DNA of 64,000 nucleotides from Onchidella celtica (taxonomy: Eukaryota; Mollusca; Gastropoda; Systellommatophora; Onchidiidae), in assembly GCA_963931925.1 (NCBI GenBank), contig OZ007572.1, forward strand, positions 27,053,191-27,117,190, in the 5' to 3' direction. A program made the position numbers and the translations under genes. Of this stretch, positions 57,456 to 64,000 are shown piece by piece. The notes beneath the pieces are model-generated. The model searched no databases. It was not told where the DNA came from and worked only from the letters and a program-made list of their open reading frames with translations. Positions within the stretch are counted from its first letter, which is position 1; every line of letters starts with the position of its first letter.

Positions 57456-58805
57456 TTGGGAGAAGGGGGAGCATCTACACCTGTAGATTCAATGAAGGAC
57501 AATGGACAAAGCCGAAAGGACGCCACTGGCCCGACTGCTCCTTCATCAAGCAAGTCACTCCGGATTGCGTCGTGGAATGTCCGCTCCATGTATGAAGCAG
57601 GAAAGAGTGCCCAGGTTACAATGGAGATGAGGCGATACAGACTGCACATACTTGGAGTTAGCGAGACCCGCTGGATACAGTCCGGACTGAAACAACTTAA
57701 TACTGGGGAAAAGATTTTGTATTCTGGAAGGGAGGACAAAAAGCATACAGAAGGAGTAGCGATCATCTTGAGCAAGCACGCCCTGAGGTCACTGAGGGGA
57801 TGGGAACCCTATGGAAGGAGAATTATATTGGCATCATTTACTACTAAGAACAAGAACATCAACATGAACATTGTGCAGATATACGCCCCAACAAATGAAG
57901 CAACCGATGAGGACAAGGACGACTTCTACAACCAGCTTCAGGAAATAGTTGACACATTGCCAAGAAAAGATGTGAACATTATAATGGGAGACGCCAATGC
58001 CAAGATAGGACAGGACAATACAGGGTATGAGGACATTATGGGGTGCAATGGTTTAGGACAAATGAATGAGAATGGAGAGCGGTTTGCAAGTTTCTGCGCA
58101 TTTAACAGCTATGTGATTGGAGGTTCAGTATTCCCACACAAGAGGATCCATAAGGCCACTTGGATTTCACCGGATGGAGTAACTGAAAATCAGATTGACC
58201 ACTTTTGCATCACCCGACGATTCAGACGCTCACTAGAGGATGTCATAGTACAGAGAGGAGCAGATGTTGGATCTGACCATCACATGCTGCTGACAAGACT
58301 CAAACTCCGCCTCAAGAAACAAGGTACCAGAGCAGGAACAAAGAGGAGAAAGTTTCAAGTGAGCCTTCTGGATGGAGACAAGAAGGAAGAGTTCCAGCTG
58401 ACACTGAGGAATAGATTCAAACCCCTTGTTGACCTCGAAGAGACAGTAGATTTGGAGACTCACTGGGCTAAGGTAAAAGGAGTATTTACATCGACATGTC
58501 AGGATGTTATTGGGGAAAAGAAAGTGGAACACAAGGAATGGATCAGTCAAAAATCACTGGACTTGATAAGGATAAGAAGAGACCTAAAAGAACGGGTAAA
58601 TGCAAGTCGTACAAGAAGCTCAAGAGTTGGTAACCAGGAAGAGTACCGAGCATCAGCTAAAGAGGTCAAAAAATCAATTAAAAAAAGACAAAGAGGAGTT
58701 CATAGGAATGTTAGCAGAGAAAGCAGAGAAGGCAGCAACAGGAGGACACATGAGGATCCTCTACCAGACTACAAAGACTCTTGCTGGAAAATATGGAAAA
58801 CCTGA
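57456..58805 (+). CDS. LINE ORF, endonuclease part
   Basis: An open frame of 449 codons; the first codon here is TTG and the frame stays open upstream, so the true start is not fixed. The endonuclease motifs are RIASWNVRS (N41), GVSETRW (E70), IIMGDANAKIG (D179, N181), QIDHFCI and GSDHHML (D274, H275), complete for an APE-type nuclease. The coding sense is lost after about 58680, in a run of seven As, where the other frame takes over; the last 40 residues are out of frame. Confidence 0.88.
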   Translation: MGEGGASTPVDSMKDNGQSRKDATGPTAPSSSKSLRIASWNVRSMYEAGKSAQVTMEMRRYRLHILGVSETRWIQSGLKQLNTGEKILYSGREDKKHTEGVAIILSKHALRSLRGWEPYGRRIILASFTTKNKNINMNIVQIYAPTNEATDEDKDDFYNQLQEIVDTLPRKDVNIIMGDANAKIGQDNTGYEDIMGCNGLGQMNENGERFASFCAFNSYVIGGSVFPHKRIHKATWISPDGVTENQIDHFCITRRFRRSLEDVIVQRGADVGSDHHMLLTRLKLRLKKQGTRAGTKRRKFQVSLLDGDKKEEFQLTLRNRFKPLVDLEETVDLETHWAKVKGVFTSTCQDVIGEKKVEHKEWISQKSLDLIRIRRDLKERVNASRTRSSRVGNQEEYRASAKEVKKSIKKRQRGVHRNVSRESREGSNRRTHEDPLPDYKDSCWKIWKT

Positions 58806-60021
58806 AGTTCCTGTCAAAGATTACAACAGGAAGGCTATTTTTGGAAAGGAAGCTCAGGCAAAAAGATGGATAGAACATTTTAACAGCCTCTTGAACAGAC
58901 CTCCACCAAGCAACCCACCCGACATTCTACCCGCAAGAAATGATTTACCGATCAGTTGCGACCCTCCGACTAAAGCAGAGATTAATGATGCCATAAAGCA
59001 GTTAAATCGAGGCAAGGCAGCTGGACCAGACCAGATCCCACCAGAGGCGCTGAAGGCAGATGCTGCTGGGGCTGCAGAGGGTCTGCACTCACTATTCTCG
59101 AGGATTTGGATCGGAGGCAAGTTTCCAAAGGACTGGAAGGAAGGACACCTCGTGAAGCTCCCAAAAAAAGGGGACCTCAGCAATTGTAGTAACTACAGAG
59201 GAATCACACTTCTCTCCATCCCAGGAAAGGTTTTCAATCGGATTATTCTCAAGCGAATACAGAATGCAACAGACCAAAAACTTCGCGAGGAGCAAGCTGG
59301 TTTCAGGAGTAATCGATCAACCACCGACCAGATCGCCACGCTGAGAATCATAGTAGAGCAGTCGCTAGAGTGGAACTCCCAACTGATAGTGAACTTCCTT
59401 GACTACGAGAAGGCCTTTGATAGCATCGATAGAGAAACACTGTGGAGAATATTGAGACAATATGGAATCCCAGAGAAGATGGTGAATCTTATCAAGAGCA
59501 TGTACGAGGGGACAAGTTGCAGAGTCGTACATGATGGTGAGCTTACTGACAGCTTTGATATCAAGACTGGTGTTAGGCAGGGTTGTTTGCTGTCCCCATT
59601 TCTGTTTATCCTGGTGATTGATTGGCTTATGAAAGAAACCACCAGTGGAGGAAGAAATGGCATACAATGGACCCCATGGACACAGCTGGACGATCTAGAT
59701 TTTGCAGATGACTTGGCACTATTGTCGCACACACACGACCAGATGCAAGCAAAGACTACAGCTCTAAACAAAATTTCAGAATCTATTGGATTGAGGATAC
59801 ATCCCGCGAAGTCGAAGGTCCTAAAAATTGTTGCACCCCTAAGCGAACAAGTCACAGTAGGAGATCAACCACTGGAAGATGTAGAGTCCTTCTGCTATCT
59901 TGGTAGTATCATTGACAATAAGGGAGGAACAGAGGCAGAAGTCAAAGCACGAATTGGAAAGGCACAGGCAGCTTTCACATCCTTAAGCAAGATTTGGAGA
60001 ACCAAGGATATATCTCTCTAA
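58600..60021 (+). CDS. LINE ORF, reverse transcriptase part
   Basis: The meaningful part starts near 58680. It has RGKAAGPDQIPPEAL, NYRGITLLSIPGKVFNRI, QAGFRSNRSTTDQIATLR, FLDYEKAFDSI, GVRQGCLLSPFLF and the catalytic LDFADDLALLS at about 59691-59720, that is, all main RT blocks. It ends IWRTKDISL at a stop created by a second frameshift. The role is target-primed reverse transcription. Confidence 0.9.
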   Translation: MQVVQEAQELVTRKSTEHQLKRSKNQLKKDKEEFIGMLAEKAEKAATGGHMRILYQTTKTLAGKYGKPEVPVKDYNRKAIFGKEAQAKRWIEHFNSLLNRPPPSNPPDILPARNDLPISCDPPTKAEINDAIKQLNRGKAAGPDQIPPEALKADAAGAAEGLHSLFSRIWIGGKFPKDWKEGHLVKLPKKGDLSNCSNYRGITLLSIPGKVFNRIILKRIQNATDQKLREEQAGFRSNRSTTDQIATLRIIVEQSLEWNSQLIVNFLDYEKAFDSIDRETLWRILRQYGIPEKMVNLIKSMYEGTSCRVVHDGELTDSFDIKTGVRQGCLLSPFLFILVIDWLMKETTSGGRNGIQWTPWTQLDDLDFADDLALLSHTHDQMQAKTTALNKISESIGLRIHPAKSKVLKIVAPLSEQVTVGDQPLEDVESFCYLGSIIDNKGGTEAEVKARIGKAQAAFTSLSKIWRTKDISL

Positions 60022-60476
60022 AAACAAAGCTGAGGATATTCAACTCGAACGTGAAGTCAGTCCTGTTGTATGGATGTGAGACTTGGAATGCGTCCCAGGC
60101 CTGCATAAAGAGAATCCAAGTTTTCATCAACAGATGTTTGAGGAAGCTACTTAAGATCAGATGGACAGACAAGGCCAGCAATGAAATTGTATGGAAAAGA
60201 ACAAGACAGAACCCAGTCAGAGAGGAAATTGGTAGGAGGCGATGGAGATGGATCGGCCACACTCTCAGGAGGCCAGGAAACAGCATCACGAAGAAGGTAT
60301 TGGACTGGAATCCCCAGGGCAAGAGATCAAGAGGAAGGCCGCGCGGAACGTGGAGAAGAGCCAGAGAAAATGATGTGCAACGAAGCGGAAAGACTTGGAA
60401 TAATGTAAAGAGGCTGGCCCATGATAGAGAGGGATGGAAGGTGTTTGTTGGTGGCCTATACCCTGATCCAGGGTGA
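59994..60476 (+). CDS. LINE ORF, C-terminal part
   Basis: It continues the RT polypeptide after the second shift near 60015: LKTKLRIFNSNVKSVLLYGC, then RRWRWIGHTLRRPG, a basic RGRPRGTWRR stretch and WKVFVGGLYPDPG before TGA. This C-terminal layout is common in LINE families of this kind. Confidence 0.85.
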   Translation: MENQGYISLKTKLRIFNSNVKSVLLYGCETWNASQACIKRIQVFINRCLRKLLKIRWTDKASNEIVWKRTRQNPVREEIGRRRWRWIGHTLRRPGNSITKKVLDWNPQGKRSRGRPRGTWRRARENDVQRSGKTWNNVKRLAHDREGWKVFVGGLYPDPG

Positions 60477-60518
60477 GAAAGGCAATGATGATGATGATGA
60501 TGTCGACGTATGGCATCC

Positions 60519-61973
60519 TATATCGTCAAAGAATGACACGACATTAGGTATGTCCTTCAACACTAGTCTCATTAATCGTGCAAACGTCGCTGGCGCGTTT
60601 ACCAACCCAAATGGCATGACCTTAAATTGGAATAATCCAATGGGCGTTTGGAACGCCGTGTATTGTTTAGATTCCTCAGTAAGCGGGATTTCCCAATAAC
60701 CTTTCGTTAAATCTATCTTGGAAAACCACGTGGACCCGGCCAATGAAGCTATTAATTCCTCCTGAAACGGAATAGGCTCCCTATCGCCCACCGTAATAGT
60801 GTTCAATCTTCGAAAATCAATACAGAACCGCACCGATCCATCAAGTTTTTTCACGAGGACGATGGGTGATGAATACGGCGATGTTGATGGTTCTATCACA
60901 TCTAACTTCAACATTGACTCAACTTCCTTTATGACTCTATCTCTCGAAGAAAAAGGCAACGGATACGGTCTAAGAAATACTGGCTTATCCGAAGTCAACT
61001 TTATTTGGTGCTGGATCACCGTAGTGCGACCCGGCAAATCCGTAACAACATCCGGAAATGACGCTAACAGGGTCTCAAGTTCCCTACTCCTTGAACTCGT
61101 AAGGTCAGGGTTAATTTTTACGTCCCTGTAACCTTGTGTCGCAGTTAACTCCGGCAATTGAATTTGTAACTCTTCCTGCGCCTCGGTGTCGCTTACGTCA
61201 CAGTCCAACTGGTCTACGACCCCCGTACAAGCAACAGAGAAGACAGTCTCCTCTGGTCTTGTCTGTGCACACAGATACTGTGGTCTCTCATAAAATCTCT
61301 GTAGCATGTTAACATGGAAAACCTTACTCGTTCCATCAATGTGGATAGCGTAATCTACCTTTGAAACAACTCGCTCAATAACATAAGGGCCTTTCCATGT
61401 CATCAATAACTTATTATGGTCCGTAGGTAACAACAATAGGACTTTGTCTCCTGGCTTAAAAATTCTTAGTTTGGAACCTCTATCTTTATAGTCTTTTGCT
61501 CTTTTCGAAGCGATACCAGAAGCTTCTTCTGCTATAGTGCGCGCTGAAGATAGTCTTTCTCTTAAATCAACAAGGTACTGAAACACCGAAATCTGCTCAT
61601 CGTCTCCCGATGATGGCGACGTCATCATGTCCCGAAGAACATCAGTTGGGCCCCTAGGACTACGACCGTACATCATTTCGAACGGCGAGAATCCCGTTGA
61701 CTCCTGCCGTACCTCTCTGTACGCGAATAACACTGCAGGGATATATCTATCCCAATCTTTAGGGCGATCAGCAGCTACCTTACGCAGCATCGACTTTAAC
61801 GTCGAGTTCAATCTCTCGCACATGCCATTAGCCTGCGGATGATAAGGGGTGGTAGTGATGGGTTGTATGCTGAATAAGCGGAACAATTCCTTCATCATCT
61901 GCGACGTAAATTGCGCGCCCCTATCAGACAGAATTTGCTCTGGTATTCCTACCCTAGCGAAAATTGCAAACAA
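60519..61973 (-). CDS. Element 2 pol, integrase core to RT catalytic box
   Basis: It starts inside integrase (ILSDRGAQFTS, then NGMCERLNSTLK with the catalytic glutamate) and continues into a GPY module (LMTWKGPYVIERV) and an acidic linker. RT follows: RPYPLPFSSRDRVIKEVESM, RFCIDFRRLNTI, FSKIDLTKGYWEI, MPFGLVNAPATFARLM and VSFFDDI. Just after the FDD box the host sequence stops at the LINE tail. The upstream boundary is a frameshift from the neighbouring gag-protease-integrase frame. Confidence 0.9.
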
Positions 61974-61989
61974 CGCTTCCGCGACTGCC

Positions 61990-64000
61990 TCAGACGTTAT
62001 GGTCCGCAGAGGAACCGCCTCTGGCCATCTCTGGCCATATGACCGTTAAGAAAAATCGATTCCCCCTATCGGTCGCTGGGTGAATGGGGCCAACAAGGTC
62101 TATCGAGACCTTTTTAAACGGTTCCGAGACCGTGGGGATCTTCTGAAGAGGAGCCTGGGGTGTACGACCCTTATGCGTCGTCTTTTGGCACGCACTGCAC
62201 GTCTTACAATAGACTTGCACATCTCTGTGGATCGATGGCCAGTAAAAATTTTTAAGAACCCTTTCTTTGGTTCTAGCTATCCCCATATGACCCGCTAATG
62301 GGACATCATGTGCCAAATGCAATACTGTTGCGATCAGCAACGCTGGCACAACGACCTGCTTTAAAATGGAGGACACCGTTACATACTTACGGAACAGAAT
62401 GCCCGCCTGAACAACAAAGGAGGACGACCCGTTCTTATATCTCCTCGTTTTCTCGGTTCGCGCTTCCCCAAAACATGGGTTTAATGATGGGTCCTCCCTT
62501 TGTAATCTCGCCAAGCGCTCTGGCGTGATATCTAGGTTGACCGCTGGCGTCGCCAAAGGCCTAATCTTATCTTTATCAGCTACCCGTCGACGTGTTTCGA
62601 CCGCGGCGCAAAAGTCAATACCTTTTGATTGCGACCATGCTTGCACGTTCTCATCGGAAGGGGAAACTACCCGTGATACATTCCCAATGATGAGCTGGGC
62701 GCCTGGAAAACAACCAACGACTGCTTCGACTTCCCCGCTAAGGAAAGGTGTATCTATCATTATTCTTGCCATGGGCAATTTCTCAATGGCCCCCGAAAAT
62801 TGGATGCACGGGACAGTCTCACCTGTAAGCTGTGAATCCCGAATGCAGTCTCTATGCACTCCCACAACGGTAGATCCTGTATCTCGTAAAACCGAGACCG
62901 GTTCGTCCCCAACAAACCCCGGATAAACCCTAAGACCACCTCCTGTATGACATGAATTTATAACGGGGATTTTTCTCCCACAAGGTAAAACACCGGAAGA
63001 TAATAACTTCTCACAACTGGGACACTTAGAATACTGTCCGCCTCCGTTGTCCGATGTAACACACGCAGCCGCATGATGAAATTTATTTGGGGAACATGGA
63101 CTGGAGCTACTGTCCACGTTCGCCGCTATCCTACCTGCAGGGCAGTTCACGCTGATGTGATCCGCTCTACCGCAGTTCCAACACTTCGCGGCCCTACACT
63201 CGCGTGAAAAGTGACCCACGCGTCCGCAAGTCCAACACTCCGCTCCCTGTGCTGCACTAGGCCTGGGTCCCCGTGACCCATCGCGACCGGAACTAGAGTC
63301 CCTATGCCGTCGGTCATCGGCAAAGGTCACAAGTCGCCCCCGGCCATTACCGCGACCTAGCCCTCCTGCTCGGTCAAACTTACCGGATCCATATGCCAGT
63401 GATTGGTGATAGCCCCTACGCTGCCCCTGGGCTTGCCCGCTATAGGCACCACGCTGACGCGACCTGTCCCTAAGTCCTGCCGGCGACCCCTCGACAACGG
63501 CGACGTACCCAGCATCTTGGACGTACGCCCTGGCGACTGGTTTGGACGGATGTGCCGTACGGTATGCTTCCGCCAACTTAGACGCCTCCTGCACCGTCGC
63601 GGGTTCGTTTTCTTTCAGGAAGGCCACCAGATCTTTGTGGCACGACGCGTACAGCTGGTCACGGATCATTAAGTCTTTCAGTTTAGCAAAATCCGCGCCC
63701 ACATGCGCCAAGTCTACCCAGTTCGCGAAATACTCCGTTAGTCTCGCGACGAAGGCAGCAAAGTCCTCCCTGGTATCTGCACGTGCCCGCCTAAACTGCT
63801 CCCGGAAATATTCCTCGGTACGCGCAAATCGGCGAAGCAGCAAAGCCTTCAGCTTATCGTAATCTTGCACGTCTTCGCGCTGTAGCTCTTTAAAGTAGGT
63901 TAACGCTCGCCCCTGCAATAGAGACGCCAGGTACGTGGCCCATAATTCCTTATTTTCCCCCCATTGCAATTGTGCGTTCAGTTCGAACCTGTAAAGGAAG
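61990..64000 (-). CDS. Element 2 gag-protease-integrase N-terminal frame (partial)
   Basis: The frame is open to the window edge (FELNAQLQW precedes), so the start is outside. Counting from the leucine at 63969: capsid-like region 1-140, basic glycine/arginine linker 160-240, zinc knuckles at 245-258 and 263-276, a CPSC cysteine pair near 316, protease VLRDTGSTVVG (D363), integrase zinc finger H554, H561, C588/C591 and C594, and core SIDLVGP (D624). It ends after FLTVIWPEM, where TGGCCAGAGA is duplicated and the frame is lost. No stop separates gag from pol. Confidence 0.92.
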   Translation of the reverse strand, partial: FLYRFELNAQLQWGENKELWATYLASLLQGRALTYFKELQREDVQDYDKLKALLLRRFARTEEYFREQFRRARADTREDFAAFVARLTEYFANWVDLAHVGADFAKLKDLMIRDQLYASCHKDLVAFLKENEPATVQEASKLAEAYRTAHPSKPVARAYVQDAGYVAVVEGSPAGLRDRSRQRGAYSGQAQGQRRGYHQSLAYGSGKFDRAGGLGRGNGRGRLVTFADDRRHRDSSSGRDGSRGPRPSAAQGAECWTCGRVGHFSRECRAAKCWNCGRADHISVNCPAGRIAANVDSSSSPCSPNKFHHAAACVTSDNGGGQYSKCPSCEKLLSSGVLPCGRKIPVINSCHTGGGLRVYPGFVGDEPVSVLRDTGSTVVGVHRDCIRDSQLTGETVPCIQFSGAIEKLPMARIMIDTPFLSGEVEAVVGCFPGAQLIIGNVSRVVSPSDENVQAWSQSKGIDFCAAVETRRRVADKDKIRPLATPAVNLDITPERLARLQREDPSLNPCFGEARTEKTRRYKNGSSSFVVQAGILFRKYVTVSSILKQVVVPALLIATVLHLAHDVPLAGHMGIARTKERVLKNFYWPSIHRDVQVYCKTCSACQKTTHKGRTPQAPLQKIPTVSEPFKKVSIDLVGPIHPATDRGNRFFLTVIWPEMARGGSSADHNV

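Larger units (their letters stand above)
57262..60503 (+). mobile_element. RTE-like non-LTR retrotransposon (LINE) inserted in element 2
   Basis: It runs opposite to its host. The 5' part (57300-57455) looks like an untranslated or poorly conserved leader. An apurinic-type endonuclease, RT and C-terminal domain follow, and it ends in a GATGAT tail (60485-60503), typical of RTE-type short simple tails. The exact boundaries and target duplication are not resolved. Two frameshifts split the single expected reading frame. The clade call is from general resemblance of the endonuclease and RT motifs. Confidence 0.85.
54934..64000 (-). mobile_element. Gmr1-like LTR retrotransposon, element 2 (older, runs off the window, split by a LINE)
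   Basis: Minus-strand order from the right edge: gag with two zinc knuckles, protease, integrase, GPY module, RT, a LINE insertion, the remaining RT, RNase H, polypurine tract and 3' LTR. The 5' LTR and gag start lie beyond 64000. It has the same integrase-first order as element 1 but is clearly diverged in protein sequence. Gag and pol are fused with no intervening stop. It is broken by the LINE and by a small duplication in integrase. Confidence 0.9.

Noticed and set aside
58670..58700. Programmed frameshift in the LINE
   Set aside because: The site is a plain A run and a second shift occurs later; decay or sequencing error is simpler.

Overview
This is a eukaryotic, animal-type window: AT-rich, intron-containing and dominated by transposable elements and simple repeats. 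It holds one clear host gene, a DALRD3 homolog on the + strand (5716-19300) that can be rebuilt as 15 exons whose splice phases all agree, plus one possible cassette exon. The Gmr1-type LTR elements, tRNA-derived SINEs, Penelope-like pieces, MITEs and frequent AGATCTAG-like words suggest an invertebrate, probably a mollusc and perhaps a heterobranch gastropod. The species call is inference only.

Layout: 1-5.7 kb is gene-free and holds a diverged tandem repeat, two short inverted-repeat transposons (MITEs) with 7-bp target duplications, and a duplicated block bounded by GCGCGGCC words. DALRD3 fills 5.7-19.3 kb; its introns carry copies of both MITE families, a hAT-type MITE, two tRNA-like SINEs and a piggyBac-type MITE with TTAA ends. 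From 19.3 to 37.8 kb there is no host gene, only a second piggyBac-type MITE, microsatellites, a SINE, a 1.25-kb solo LTR with a 5-bp duplication, a 5'-truncated Penelope-like insertion with a 14-bp duplication, a 60-bp minisatellite, another hAT MITE and a telomere-like 12-mer array.

A nearly complete minus-strand LTR retrotransposon lies at 37865-44782 and a second, older one begins at 54934 and runs off the right edge. Both have Ty3/gypsy-type domains in the copia-like order gag, protease, integrase, reverse transcriptase, RNase H, which is the hallmark of the Gmr1-like group. In the first, gag and pol share one frame and are separated by a single UGA followed by CAAUCA, a match to the CARYYA readthrough context. 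This element is young (two differences in about 360 bp of LTR) but has a deleted 5' LTR and a frameshift in RT. The second is split by a plus-strand RTE-like LINE (about 57.26-60.50 kb) inserted at the RT catalytic box, and its integrase has a small duplication with a frameshift.

The host gene is expected to act in tRNA modification. Everything else is retroelement coding sequence, non-autonomous DNA transposon sequence or simple repeat. All family assignments come from reading motifs, not from searches.
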